A DNA stretch of 64,000 nucleotides from JAUMBM01 sp964441755 (GTDB taxonomy: Bacteria > Bacteroidota > Bacteroidia > Chitinophagales > Saprospiraceae), in the NCBI GenBank assembly GCA_964441755.1, contig CAYTVG010000002.1, positions 372,001 through 436,000 of the forward strand. Reading direction: 5' to 3'. Below are positions 35,222-44,433 of the stretch, one piece after another. The notes under the pieces were generated by a model, which was not told the origin of the DNA, made no database searches, and worked only from the letters and a program-made list of their open reading frames with translations. Each line of letters starts with the position of its first letter. The first letter of the stretch is position 1. The position numbers and the translations under genes were made by a program.

Positions 35222-36271
35222 ATGCTCAAAAATGCTTCTCCTCGCCAGATCGCACTGCTGATTTCGCTTCTCATTGCTGCCGGGGGCTCTCTGTTATTGC
35301 TGGCGCTCTTTTGGATAGACCAGCGGCTCGATTTTTCCTGGACCACCCTGCTTTTTATGCCGGCACTCTGGCTGATTGCCTACCAGATTACTTTGTTGTA
35401 TATTAATAAATACATTTACAGGAAGATCAAGCTGATCTATAAGACTATTCACCAGCATAAGGTCTCATCTCAGGAGAAAACCTCGCCGGTTGACCCCGAC
35501 GCTCATGTGCTTGAGGATGTTGAAAAGGAGGTCAATGAGTGGGTCGAACGCCAGGAAGACGAGATCGAAAAATTTAAATCCTGGGCAGAGTATCGGCGCA
35601 AGTTCGTGGGGGATATTTCTCACGAGCTCAAAACACCTATCTTTAATATCCAGGGCTACTTGCATTCGCTGCTCGACGGGGGACTCGAAGACAATGCTGT
35701 CAACATGACTTTTCTCCAGAAGGCCATCAAAAATGTGGAGCGGCTTCATACCATCGTTGAGGATCTCAGCGCAATCAGCCGACTGGAGTCGGGGGAGCTG
35801 ATACTCGAGATGCAGGTCTTCGACATCAAGGAACTGGCTGAAGAGGTCATGGAGGATCTCGAGATTAAGGCCCGCAACAAGGGCATCAGCCTCGAGTTTA
35901 AGGAGGGTGCCAACCAGAATTTCCGGGTGCGCGCCGATCGCGAAAGTATACGGCAGGTGTTTACCAACCTGCTCCACAATTCTATTAAGTACGGCAAAGC
36001 GGGCGGGCGCACCAAGGTAGGCTTCTACGATATGGATCGCTACATTCTGGCAGAAGTGGCCGATAATGGCATCGGCATTGCTGCCAAACACCTGCCGCAC
36101 GTGTTCGATCGCTTTTACCGGGCCGATAAAAGCCGCTCCCGCGCGCAGGGAGGCTCAGGGCTCGGCCTTTCCATTGTCAAGCACATCCTCGAAGCACATA
36201 AGCAGACGATCAACGTGCGCAGCACACCCGACCTGGGCTCAACTTTTGGTTTTACACTCGAAAAAGCCTGA
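35222..36271 (+). CDS. Sensor histidine kinase (PhoR-like, minimal periplasmic loop)
   Basis: 349 residues. Two membrane helices (residues about 8-31 and 41-61) are separated by only about ten residues, so it probably senses through the membrane or another protein rather than through a periplasmic domain. The dimerisation helix has the phosphoacceptor His134 in FVGDISHELKTPIFN. The HATPase domain shows the N box (LLHNSIKYG), G1 (VADNGIGIA), F (VFDRFYRADKSR) and G2 (GGSGLGLSIVKHI). Operon with the response regulator. Its TGA stop abuts the TCA (stop) of convergent msrA with no gap. Confidence 0.94.
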   Translation: MLKNASPRQIALLISLLIAAGGSLLLLALFWIDQRLDFSWTTLLFMPALWLIAYQITLLYINKYIYRKIKLIYKTIHQHKVSSQEKTSPVDPDAHVLEDVEKEVNEWVERQEDEIEKFKSWAEYRRKFVGDISHELKTPIFNIQGYLHSLLDGGLEDNAVNMTFLQKAIKNVERLHTIVEDLSAISRLESGELILEMQVFDIKELAEEVMEDLEIKARNKGISLEFKEGANQNFRVRADRESIRQVFTNLLHNSIKYGKAGGRTKVGFYDMDRYILAEVADNGIGIAAKHLPHVFDRFYRADKSRSRAQGGSGLGLSIVKHILEAHKQTINVRSTPDLGSTFGFTLEKA

Positions 36272-36820
36272 TCAACTACCTTTTTCAGCCAGATAATTGC
36301 GCATTTTGGCTACCTTGGGAGCTACCACATAGGTGCAGTAGGGGTTGCGGTCACCTACGCGTGCGTAGTAATCATGGTGGTAGTCCTCAGCCTCATAGAA
36401 GGCCTCAAAGGGTAGCAACTGTGTGACGATAGGGTCTTTCCACCAGCTTGCAGCACTTGCCATTACCTCCGCTGCTGCCGCCCGCTGCTGTTGGTCGTGG
36501 TAAAAAATAACCGACCGGTACTGGGGGCCGCGATCGTTGCCCTGTCGGTTGAGGGTGGTGGGGTCGTGGGTCTTGAAAAAGACATGCAAAATTTCTTCAT
36601 AGCTGACCTGCTCCGGGTCGAAGCTTATCTGCACCACCTCTGCATGGGCTGTAGCGCCGGAGCATACGGCGTCATACTTAGCTGTCTCAGCGGTGCCGCC
36701 ACTGTAACCCGGCAGCACGCTCTGCACCCCGGGGCACAATTTGTAAACAGCCTCCACGCACCAGAAACAGCCACCTCCCAAAGTAGCTTTTGCCAACGGT
36801 TGTTGTTCTTTCGTCTCCAT
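36272..36820 (-). CDS. msrA: Peptide methionine-S-sulfoxide reductase MsrA
   Basis: 182 residues. Reduces the S epimer of methionine sulfoxide in proteins. The catalytic motif is LGGGCFWCVEAVY. Other family blocks are LPGYSGGTAETAKYDAVCSG with the conserved Tyr, AHAEVVQISFDP, FFKTHDPTTLNRQGNDRGPQ and YRSVIFYH. No MsrB domain is fused. Cytoplasmic, with no signal peptide. The stop codon is immediately adjacent to the histidine-kinase stop on the other strand, so any terminator must lie inside one of the genes. Confidence 0.96.
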   Translation of the reverse strand: METKEQQPLAKATLGGGCFWCVEAVYKLCPGVQSVLPGYSGGTAETAKYDAVCSGATAHAEVVQISFDPEQVSYEEILHVFFKTHDPTTLNRQGNDRGPQYRSVIFYHDQQQRAAAAEVMASAASWWKDPIVTQLLPFEAFYEAEDYHHDYYARVGDRNPYCTYVVAPKVAKMRNYLAEKGS

Positions 36821-36909
36821 CGTCTTTTTTTCTCTAACAAATGGCAGCCGCCTGCGGCTCGCCCGTGGCGGTTTTTTTTTGTAAAAAATTTCAAAGCGGC
36901 TCGATACGC

Positions 36910-36949
36910 AAAACGCCCCTTAGCAGCCGCAGCTGCCAAGGGGCGTTTT
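36910..36949 (-). terminator. Terminator of the 621-residue T9SS gene
   Basis: 12-bp arms AAAACGCCCCTT / AAGGGGCGTTTT with an inner GCAGC/GCTGC stem. The stem base supplies the T-run on the minus strand. It starts 24 bp after the stop codon at 36973. Confidence 0.8.
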
Positions 36950-36972
36950 ACATATAAGACCCATACAGCTGA

Positions 36973-38838
36973 TTAGCGCTGTACCGTCATTTTCTGGCTC
37001 GTATTGCCTTCTGCAGTTTCAATGCGCACCGTGTAGTTGCCGGCAGGCAATTCATTGACAGACAACTGTATCTGCTCATTTTGTACCTGTGCAAGCACAC
37101 GGCTGAGCACCAGTTGACCGGCAGTGTTATACACCTTTACCAGCGCCTGTACAGGGCTGTTGAGGCGGAACGAGAGCGTGGCCAACTCGCTGACCGGATT
37201 GGGGAACAATTGTACTGCGTCAGCAGCCAGCAGCGTTTCCTTGGTACCTACGCTAATGTCAGCACCAATAGACATGCGCACTACCGGCACGATGTCAAGA
37301 CCAAAGCCCACCAGACTGAGTTCTTCGTCGGCATTGCCAACGTTCAGGGCAGCGCCGTAGCGAGGGCGACCCAGTGAGTCTGTGTAGAAATTCATAGCAG
37401 CGTAGTCGAAATCCTCAGATGCCTGCAGGAAAAAGTCAACCTGATTGACATCCTGATACTGCACAACCGGAATGTAGTAGTAGCCGTCCTCCAGCGCAAT
37501 GGCACCGTCTTCATTGGCCGATACCCAGATGAGTTCGTCTCCTTCCTCCCCTGTGAAGGTGTAGGAATTGAAGCCCAGCAGCTCCGCTTCGTCCGTATTA
37601 ACTGTCAGGTCACCATTGGTATCACCCTCCCAGCGGTAGAGGAAGATGCTCACTTCCTGATCGACAACATCCTCAACATTGGACACACCAAAACCTATGT
37701 AGCGGGCAAACAGACCGTTGCCATTGGGCACATAGAATACATTGCCGTAGGTATAGCTGCTGCTGGCAGCAGGCGCAACGCCACGCGTAGCGCGCACTTC
37801 TTTAGCAAAAAGGGTGTCGCTGACAGCAAAAATGAAGCTTTGCGAGTTGTTGGCAGGTACCTCGTCTTCGTTGGCAAAGCTGAGGTTGTAGGTAGCCGTA
37901 TACAACTGGTTGGTTGGCGGAGGCAAAAATTCGTTGTTGAAAAATACATTCTCAGCCGTAGAGTCAGAAGCAATGCTGCCGTAGATAAGACTGTCGCGGA
38001 AAACTACCGCTTCCTGCTCATTGACGATGGTCATGGTCAGCTTAGAACTTGGCTGCTCCTGATTGCCCACATTGGCAACATCGGCAATGAAGCCAATAGC
38101 CTCCAGCTGGCTGGCCGGCGTAATGGCATTGGGCGCTACTGCATAAAAAGCATTGACACGCATATCATTGTCAGGCCGTGGGTTTTCGTCAGTCAGAATC
38201 ACATCGTCGACCATCCACGCATAACCGCAACCCGTAAGGTTACCGCCATTGGCTGTTTCGCTGGTTGACAGGAACTGGAAAGCAAAATATACATTGGCCT
38301 GACCGGCAGCAAATTCTGAAATGTCTACCGTGATCAACTGCGGATTAATGTTGGCGTTGCCTTCCAGCACACCACCAAACGCATTGGCCGTGATGCCGGG
38401 GAACACTTCAAACGTAGTCCAGCTGCTGAGGTCGTTGAGGTTGGTACCTACACGCACCTGCGGGCGGTCATTGAAGCTGCGGTAGTAGGTTTGAAACTGC
38501 AGATAGACCGCCTGCTTGTCAGAAGCATTAATAGCGGGACTGATCAGCCAGGCATCCTGTGGGTTGGGATGGCTGCAGTTGAGGTCAGAGTCAAACAGCG
38601 CAAAGCCCGTGCTGCCGGTGGTGGAGGCTACAGGGTCAATCGAAAAGGAGCCTTGCGGACCTTCGGTAGAGAATACCCAGCGAGAGCTGGGTTGGTTGTT
38701 ACCCTGCACAACCTGATTGGTCCAGGTGCCGGGTATGGATCCCGTAAAGGTTTCGGAAAAAAATACGCCCTGAGCGCTCAGTGAACCCAGGCCTGTCAGC
38801 AACAGACAGGTAAGCGCAGCGTAGAAATGTCTAAACAT
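36973..38838 (-). CDS. T9SS-exported choice-of-anchor-J-type protein, paralog of 23612-25954
   Basis: 621 residues. Signal peptide (LTCLLLTGLGSLSAQ). Residues about 25-215 form a MAM/choice-of-anchor-J-like jelly roll (ETFTGSIPGTWTNQ ... DAWLISPAIN ... AWMVDDVIL). Residues about 225-545 align with the second half of the protein at 23.6-25.9 kb (FYAVAPNAITPASQ, LFAKEVRATRGVAPAASSSY, ARYIGFGVSN, DIVPVVRMSIG). The C-terminus is a type A sorting domain (QLFPNPVSELATLSF ... PAGNYTVRIETAEG). Surface or secreted; ligand unknown. Together the two genes look like duplicates that exchanged N-terminal domains. Confidence 0.9.
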   Translation of the reverse strand: MFRHFYAALTCLLLTGLGSLSAQGVFFSETFTGSIPGTWTNQVVQGNNQPSSRWVFSTEGPQGSFSIDPVASTTGSTGFALFDSDLNCSHPNPQDAWLISPAINASDKQAVYLQFQTYYRSFNDRPQVRVGTNLNDLSSWTTFEVFPGITANAFGGVLEGNANINPQLITVDISEFAAGQANVYFAFQFLSTSETANGGNLTGCGYAWMVDDVILTDENPRPDNDMRVNAFYAVAPNAITPASQLEAIGFIADVANVGNQEQPSSKLTMTIVNEQEAVVFRDSLIYGSIASDSTAENVFFNNEFLPPPTNQLYTATYNLSFANEDEVPANNSQSFIFAVSDTLFAKEVRATRGVAPAASSSYTYGNVFYVPNGNGLFARYIGFGVSNVEDVVDQEVSIFLYRWEGDTNGDLTVNTDEAELLGFNSYTFTGEEGDELIWVSANEDGAIALEDGYYYIPVVQYQDVNQVDFFLQASEDFDYAAMNFYTDSLGRPRYGAALNVGNADEELSLVGFGLDIVPVVRMSIGADISVGTKETLLAADAVQLFPNPVSELATLSFRLNSPVQALVKVYNTAGQLVLSRVLAQVQNEQIQLSVNELPAGNYTVRIETAEGNTSQKMTVQR

Positions 38839-38951
38839 AGCGATTGTGTTGATATATAAATTAACTGTTAAGTATTAGATTGCCGGATATCATCGTCCGT
38901 GGGAGTTGAATATTTTCAGGCAGAATATTACTCAAAGATACGCGCATTCTT

Positions 38952-39989
38952 TTAGTCATGGCGGTGATATTGCTCATTGCGTCGGCTGATTTGCTGATTT
39001 TCGTCGCGCAGCAGTTCAGCATATTCATCGGCCAATTGGTGTCGGTCAACCGACACTACACCTGCTTTTTCGCACACCTGGCCGCCTGCAAGGTTGGACA
39101 ACTGCGCTATGGCTTCGCCGCCCAGACCGGCAGCCAGGCATAAAGCAGCTATGCTGATAACGGTATCGCCGGCACCACAGACATCGGTCACTTGTCGCAC
39201 CTGTGTGGGAAAAATGGCTGACGCCTGCCGGTCAGCCAGGTACAGACCTTTGTCCGAAAGGGTTATCATAGTATATTGGTTGCCTAACCGCTCACGGATC
39301 AGCTCGTTGGCACGATCGAGGGTTGCCAGCGTACTGTCTATGGGAAAATCCAGCTGTCGCTGTATTTCTTTGAGGTTGGGCTTAAAAAGCGCAGCCCCGC
39401 GGTAAGCCCAAAAATTTTTTTCCTTGGGGTCAACAGCCACCGGTATGCCGCGGGCCGCTGCAGCAGCAAGGCTGCGCGCAATCAGCCCCTCACTGAGTAC
39501 CCCTTTGTTGTAGTCCTGAAGCAGTATGATATCAATTTTTTCCTGTGACAGTCGATCTTCAATACGCTGCCACAACAGTTCTTCTTCCTGCAGGCTCAGG
39601 TATCGAATCTGCTCTTCATCGATGCGCAGCAACTGCTGGCTGCCGGCCATCACCCTGGTTTTTACAGTTGTCACCCGCCCCGGCACGGCCAGCAGGCTGT
39701 CTGCCGACAGGCCTGCAGCCGGCAGCAGCGCCCGCAGGCGGCTGGCTGCAGCATCTTCACCCACCAAGGTATACAGCAGCGGCCTGGCGCCCATGGCAGC
39801 CAGGTTGAGCGCCACATTGGCTGCACCCCCCAGCCGCTCACTGCGGTGCTGCAGACCTACAACCGGCACGGGCGCTTCGGGCGAGATGCGCTCGACGCTG
39901 CCTGTCAGGTACTGGTCGATCATCACATCGCCAATAACCATCACAGTCATCTGCCGGAAAGCCTCAAAAAATGATTGCATGGGCATCAT
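38952..39989 (-). CDS. PfkB-family kinase, HldA/RfaE1-like
   Basis: 345 residues from ATG 39989; the longer frame begins with a GTG at 40022. Matches the kinase half of HldE (D-glycero-D-manno-heptose 7-phosphate kinase) as a separate protein: VIGDVMIDQYLTGSVERISP, VPVVGLQHRSERLGGAANVA, LQDYNKGVLS, KPNLKEI and the ATP-site DVCGAGDTVIS with the catalytic Asp. It lies next to waaA on the same strand, which fits lipopolysaccharide-core sugar synthesis. The adenylyltransferase half is not in the window. A ribokinase-like role in another pathway is possible. Confidence 0.85.
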   Translation of the reverse strand: MMPMQSFFEAFRQMTVMVIGDVMIDQYLTGSVERISPEAPVPVVGLQHRSERLGGAANVALNLAAMGARPLLYTLVGEDAAASRLRALLPAAGLSADSLLAVPGRVTTVKTRVMAGSQQLLRIDEEQIRYLSLQEEELLWQRIEDRLSQEKIDIILLQDYNKGVLSEGLIARSLAAAAARGIPVAVDPKEKNFWAYRGAALFKPNLKEIQRQLDFPIDSTLATLDRANELIRERLGNQYTMITLSDKGLYLADRQASAIFPTQVRQVTDVCGAGDTVISIAALCLAAGLGGEAIAQLSNLAGGQVCEKAGVVSVDRHQLADEYAELLRDENQQISRRNEQYHRHD

Positions 39990-40108
39990 GGTCTTATCGG
40001 TAGGCGGGTGGCTGCCTGCCACATCCGCCTGTGATTGATTCCTAAGCGCGTGTCCGGGCTTTTCTCCTCGGTTTTAAACGGCTGTCTTCCGCCGGATCCC
40101 GCCTTTAT

Positions 40109-40148
40109 GGGGCGGCTATCCCCTTTTCGAAGGCGTAAAACGGCGCGC
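40109..40148. repeat. Dispersed intergenic repeat, candidate copy G
   Basis: GGGGCGGCTATCCCC followed by TTTTCGAAGGCGTAAAACGG resembles the CGGCTAT...AAACG...AAAACG core of copies B and D. It lacks the CAGTCA head, so membership is uncertain. It lies between the HldA-like and waaA genes. Confidence 0.35.
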
Positions 40149-40200
40149 TGTTGCGTCCTGTAGAAATCCATAAACACGCTATAAGTTTTTCATACAATAT

Positions 40201-41472
40201 TCAGCGGGCATTAGTTGCATCTTTGGGGCCGTCCGGCAAAATATCTTCGACTATGCGGGCAGTAGCCCCCGCCAGGGTCTCCAGACAAGTGCGGGCGGCC
40301 CGGCCCGCAGCATGCCGCGGAGCGTCATCCAGCAAGGCGCGTATGCAGGGGGCAAAATCTTGCGGCCGCTGCAGCGCAAAGCCGCCGCCCTGCTGTTGCA
40401 GGCGGGCGGTTTCAATGAATTTTTGGTGGCGTGGGCCAAAAATGACCGGCAGGCCGTGGGCTGCCGGCTCAAGGGTGTTGTGGACACCCGCGCCAAAGCC
40501 TCCGCCAACATAGGCGATATGGCCGTAGCGATATATTTGCGACAACATGCCCATGGTGTCGAGTATCATCACCCGTGCGTCGGCGAGCCGGCTGCTTGCA
40601 GCCTGGGTGTAGCGCAGCCAGGGCAGGCGAATGGCGGCCGTGAGGCTCTGCAAATGTTGTTCGCCGGTCTCGTGGGGTACCAACAGCAGCTTCCACTGCG
40701 GGGGCATTTCGGTATGGGCCCAGTCGAGCAGCATGGCTTCATCTGCCGGCCAGGTGCTGCCGGCAATCAGCAGCCGCTGCTCAGGCCGGCTGCTGAAGCC
40801 GGCAATCAGGGGGTAGTCCTGCCGTTGGGCAGCAATCGATAGCACGCGGTCTGCGCGCGGATCTCCTGCCACGCTGTGGCGATGGATGCCAATGCTGTCG
40901 AGCAGCGGCTCGCTGCTGCTGTCCTGCAGGTAGAGGTGGGTGAAACAATCCAGCAGGCGGTGCGAAAACCCGGCCCATGGCCGGAAAAACCACTGCTCAG
41001 CCCGAAAATGGGCGGCAATGAGGTAGAGCGGTATGCGGGCGCGGGCGGCTGCCAGCAGCAGCTGCGGCCAAAAATCGTATTTTACAAAAATAATTAGCTG
41101 CGGCCTGAGGGTGTCTGTCCAGTTGCGCGCATTGCGCGCACTGTCGGGGGGCAAATAGGCTACATAGTCAGCGCCCTTGTAGTCACGGCGCTGCAGGTAG
41201 CCGGAGGGGGAGTAAAAAGTCAGCACCAGCAGCAGCTCAGGCCGTCGGCGGCGTATCTCCTCCAGCACAGGCCGCCCTTGCTCGAATTCGCCCAGGCTGG
41301 CACAGTGCATCCAGCATACTTCCTGCCCGGCCCGGGCACTGCGCCAGCGGCTAAGCTCGCGCAGCCAGTGGCGGCGGCCTGCAGACCACTGCACGGCTTT
41401 GGGGTGCCCCAACAGGGCTGCCAACCGTATCAGCAGGTGATAAAGGGCTATGCCCAGTGAATACAGCTTCAT
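40201..41472 (-). CDS. waaA: 3-deoxy-D-manno-octulosonic acid (Kdo) transferase
   Basis: 423 residues from ATG 41472 (a TTG two codons upstream is the longer alternative). Glycosyltransferase family 30: transfers Kdo from CMP-Kdo to lipid A precursor at the inner face of the cytoplasmic membrane. N-terminal membrane-associated helix (LYSLGIALYHLLIRLAAL). The catalytic motif with the base Glu is HCASLGEFEQGRPVL. VLTFYSPSGYL, VKYDFWPQLL and the donor-site YVGGGFGAGVHNTLEPAAHG are also typical. It follows the outer-membrane protein gene by only 6 bp, so they form an operon. Confidence 0.95.
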   Translation of the reverse strand: MKLYSLGIALYHLLIRLAALLGHPKAVQWSAGRRHWLRELSRWRSARAGQEVCWMHCASLGEFEQGRPVLEEIRRRRPELLLVLTFYSPSGYLQRRDYKGADYVAYLPPDSARNARNWTDTLRPQLIIFVKYDFWPQLLLAAARARIPLYLIAAHFRAEQWFFRPWAGFSHRLLDCFTHLYLQDSSSEPLLDSIGIHRHSVAGDPRADRVLSIAAQRQDYPLIAGFSSRPEQRLLIAGSTWPADEAMLLDWAHTEMPPQWKLLLVPHETGEQHLQSLTAAIRLPWLRYTQAASSRLADARVMILDTMGMLSQIYRYGHIAYVGGGFGAGVHNTLEPAAHGLPVIFGPRHQKFIETARLQQQGGGFALQRPQDFAPCIRALLDDAPRHAAGRAARTCLETLAGATARIVEDILPDGPKDATNAR

Positions 41473-41478
41473 GCGCAA

Positions 41479-42261
41479 TCAATAGAAGATTTCACTGGCA
41501 CTTTTGCCGAGGTAAAAGGGGAGTATCCAGCCTACCCGCAGCCCCCAAAGGGCATCAAAACGCTCCGACCGGTCAACCTGCAGCGTAGCAAAGTCAAAGT
41601 CGCGGCGGTTGCGGGTAAACGCCTGGCTAAATTCAAACCCGCCGTAGAAGTTGATGCGGCCATCATTGCTCATAATATGGTAGCCAATAAATTGCTGCAG
41701 GGCCAGACCGTTGCTGAGGCGGTCGTAGCCCTTGGCGTAGTCGCCCGCAGTCTGCGGTACCGCCCGCAGCGGATCTTTCTGCACACGGATTTTATGCTGC
41801 AACAGACCCGCACCAAACTGCAGGCGAAGCCCCGACCGGGGATTCACCGGCGACAGGGTGATTACTTTACCCAACTGACCACCCAGATAAAAACCGCGCT
41901 GCCGCAGGCCTATCTCGGCCGGCGCCCGGTCGTTGCCAATGATGATGCCTTCAGCCGTGCGCAGCCCCTGCAGCACGTCCTCCTTGACGGTGCTGCCAAA
42001 GTAATACTGCCAGTTGAGACCCACGATCCAGTTTCCGTTTTCAAGCAGGTAAGCAAGACCTATTTCGGGACTGAAACTATTGCCAAACCGAGTCGCCAGG
42101 TCGCCACCGGGCAGGTGAGCGCCATAGCCAAGCTGCAACATAAGGGCGTTGCCTACGTTGCGCCTGCCCGGCATGTCAAAAATGGCCTGCGCCTGTAAGG
42201 GGCTGCAGAGCAGACCCGCAGCGGCCAGGCTGATCATATAAAAAAGTTGCTTCGTGCGCAT
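41479..42261 (-). CDS. Outer-membrane beta-barrel protein
   Basis: 260 residues. Signal peptide (MISLAAAGLLCSPLQAQA), then alternating amphipathic strands with many Gly and aromatic residues: LMLQLGYGAHLPGG, NWIVGLNWQYYFGS, GFYLGGQLGKVITL, INFYGGFEFSQAF, ALWGLRVGWILPFYLG. About eight to ten strands are likely. It heads an operon with waaA, suggesting a role at the outer membrane related to lipopolysaccharide, but no substrate or enzymatic motif is seen. Conserved Bacteroidota family, function unknown. Confidence 0.8.
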   Translation of the reverse strand: MRTKQLFYMISLAAAGLLCSPLQAQAIFDMPGRRNVGNALMLQLGYGAHLPGGDLATRFGNSFSPEIGLAYLLENGNWIVGLNWQYYFGSTVKEDVLQGLRTAEGIIIGNDRAPAEIGLRQRGFYLGGQLGKVITLSPVNPRSGLRLQFGAGLLQHKIRVQKDPLRAVPQTAGDYAKGYDRLSNGLALQQFIGYHIMSNDGRINFYGGFEFSQAFTRNRRDFDFATLQVDRSERFDALWGLRVGWILPFYLGKSASEIFY

Positions 42262-42350
42262 AGTCGCTTGGGGTTGTACCAGTAAAGCAGATGACCGGCA
42301 GGGCAGCTGCCCCGCTCTCAGGTCAAATTAACTGCAAATATGCGCATTCT

Positions 42351-42384
42351 TTTGCGGGAGTTGCTTATCAGGCTTGTATCTTTG
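42351..42384 (+). promoter_or_regulatory. Promoter of the UDP-glucuronate decarboxylase gene
   Basis: TTTG (42351-42354), 22-bp spacer, TATCTTTG (42377-42384), 17 bp before ATG 42402. It lies inside the upstream frame extension and so supports the shorter start. Confidence 0.65.
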
Positions 42385-42401
42385 CGCATAAATTCGTTTT
42401 T

Positions 42402-43343
42402 ATGCCTCGTATTTTGATTACCGGCGCGGCCGGATTCCTGGGCTCTCACCTGTGTGATCGCTTTATCAGTGAGGGTTATCAGGTGGTCGGGATGGATAAT
42501 CTGCTTACCGGTAATCTGGATAATATCAAGCACTTATTCCCGCTGCCCGAGTTTGAGTACTATCACCACGATATTACCAAATTTGTGCACGTGCCGGGCC
42601 CGCTCGATTATATCCTCCATTTCGCCAGCCCTGCAAGTCCTATCGATTACCTCAAAATGCCTATTCAGACCCTCAAAGTAGGGGCACTGGGTACCCACAA
42701 TCTGCTGGGGCTGGCCCGGGAAAAAAAAGCACGCATCCTCGTAGCATCGACTTCGGAAGTGTACGGAGATCCGCTCGAACATCCGCAGCGCGAATCGTAT
42801 TGGGGAAATGTCAATCCGGTAGGACCGCGCGGTGTCTATGATGAGGCTAAGCGCTTCCTCGAAGCCATCACCATGGCCTACCACAATTTCCACCAGGTGG
42901 ATACGCGCATCGTGCGCATTTTCAATACCTACGGACCTCGCATGCGCACCGAGGACGGCCGCGTACTGCCGGCCTTTTTCAGTCAGGCTATCCGGGGTGA
43001 AGGCCTGCCTGTCTTTGGCGATGGCTCCCAGACGCGTTCCTTCTGCTATGTCGATGATCTGGTCGAGGGCATCTATCGCTTGTTGCTGAGCGACTACCAC
43101 CTGCCGGTCAATATCGGCAATCCCGACGAGATTTCGATCCTGGCGTTTGCACAGGAAATTCTGGCGCTGGTGGGCAACCCGCGGGCGCATATCGTATATC
43201 GCGAACTACCCGAAGACGATCCTAAGATCCGTCAGCCGGATATCAGCCTCGCCAGGTCTGTCCTGGGCTGGGAACCCCGGGTGGCTCGAGCCGATGGTCT
43301 CGTCAGGACACTGGCGTATTTTCGGGAGGTAGTATCTGCCTGA
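42402..43343 (+). CDS. UDP-glucuronate decarboxylase (UDP-xylose synthase)
   Basis: 313 residues from ATG 42402. Extended SDR: ITGAAGFLGSHLCDRF, HFASPASPIDYLKMPIQTL (the diagnostic decarboxylase segment), ASTSEVYGDPLEHPQ, catalytic YDEAKRFLEA, and RIFNTYGPRMRTEDGRVLP. Converts UDP-glucuronate to UDP-xylose via the 4-keto intermediate, in the cytoplasm. It is followed after 22 bp by rfbB, so the pair supplies nucleotide sugars for exopolysaccharide or O-antigen. A start at 42291 would place translation before the promoter and is rejected. Confidence 0.93.
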   Translation: MPRILITGAAGFLGSHLCDRFISEGYQVVGMDNLLTGNLDNIKHLFPLPEFEYYHHDITKFVHVPGPLDYILHFASPASPIDYLKMPIQTLKVGALGTHNLLGLAREKKARILVASTSEVYGDPLEHPQRESYWGNVNPVGPRGVYDEAKRFLEAITMAYHNFHQVDTRIVRIFNTYGPRMRTEDGRVLPAFFSQAIRGEGLPVFGDGSQTRSFCYVDDLVEGIYRLLLSDYHLPVNIGNPDEISILAFAQEILALVGNPRAHIVYRELPEDDPKIRQPDISLARSVLGWEPRVARADGLVRTLAYFREVVSA

Positions 43344-43365
43344 TTATCATTAAAACCTTTCTGCA

Positions 43366-44433
43366 ATGGCTGACTTTCAAAAATCTGTACTAATCACCGG
43401 TGGCGCGGGTTTCATTGGCTCACATCTGGTACATCACTTCGTACAGAAGTATCCGGATTATCGCATCGTCAACCTCGATGCGCTTACGTATGCAGGCAAT
43501 CTGGAAAATCTGCAGGCTGTCGAGTCGGCACCCAATTATATCTTCTGCAAGGGCGACATAACCGACTATGAGGCGATGCGCAGCCTTTTTGCTGATTATG
43601 ATTTTGATGGCGTCATCCATCTGGCTGCTGAAAGTCATGTCGACAGGTCTATCGAAAATCCGATGGCTTTCATACATACCAATATCGTTGGTACTGTCAA
43701 CCTGCTCAACGCTGCACGTACACAGTGGCAGGGGCAGCCGGAGGGCAGGCGGTTTTATCACGTCTCTACCGATGAGGTCTATGGTTCGCTGGGTGATGAG
43801 GGCTATTTCACAGAGGAAACGGCCTACGATCCGCGTTCACCTTACTCCGCTTCCAAGGCCAGCTCCGATCATTTTGTACGCGCCTGGCATCATACGTATA
43901 AGCTGCCGGTGGTTATCTCCAATTGCTCCAATAACTACGGACCTTTCCAGTTCCCTGAAAAATTAATCCCGCTCATCATTCATAATATCCGCCACCAGCG
44001 GCCGCTGCCTGTCTATGGTGATGGCAGCAATGTGCGGGACTGGCTCTGGGTCGGCGACCATGTGGAGGCCATCGACCTGATCTATCATCATGGGCAAGTC
44101 GGGGATACCTATAATATTGGCGGCCATAACGAACGTCGCAACATCGATCTGGTCACCAGTCTGTGTGATATCATGGACGAGCTTCTCGGACATCCGCCGG
44201 CTACTTCCCGTGCACTGATTACGTTTGTACGTGACCGCCCCGGCCACGACCAGCGCTACGCCATTGATCCGGCCAAGCTCATAAAGGAACTCAACTGGCA
44301 GCCTTCGGTCGCTGTCGAAGAGGGGCTGCGCCGCACTGCTCAGTGGTATCTCGACAACGGTAGCTGGCTGGAACATGTAACCTCAGGGGCTTATCGCGCT
44401 TATTACGACCGACAGTATACGCATCGATCATAG
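43366..44433 (+). CDS. rfbB: dTDP-glucose 4,6-dehydratase
   Basis: 355 residues. First committed dehydration in dTDP-rhamnose and related deoxysugar synthesis: dTDP-glucose to dTDP-4-keto-6-deoxyglucose, NAD-dependent. Motifs: ITGGAGFIGSHLVHHF, LAAESHVDRSIENPMAFIHT, HVSTDEVYGSLG, catalytic YSASKASSDHFVRAW, SNCSNNYGPFQFPEKLIP and DRPGHDQRYAID. All are canonical. It is cotranscribed with the UDP-xylose synthase; rfbA, rfbC and rfbD are not nearby. Confidence 0.96.
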   Translation: MADFQKSVLITGGAGFIGSHLVHHFVQKYPDYRIVNLDALTYAGNLENLQAVESAPNYIFCKGDITDYEAMRSLFADYDFDGVIHLAAESHVDRSIENPMAFIHTNIVGTVNLLNAARTQWQGQPEGRRFYHVSTDEVYGSLGDEGYFTEETAYDPRSPYSASKASSDHFVRAWHHTYKLPVVISNCSNNYGPFQFPEKLIPLIIHNIRHQRPLPVYGDGSNVRDWLWVGDHVEAIDLIYHHGQVGDTYNIGGHNERRNIDLVTSLCDIMDELLGHPPATSRALITFVRDRPGHDQRYAIDPAKLIKELNWQPSVAVEEGLRRTAQWYLDNGSWLEHVTSGAYRAYYDRQYTHRS

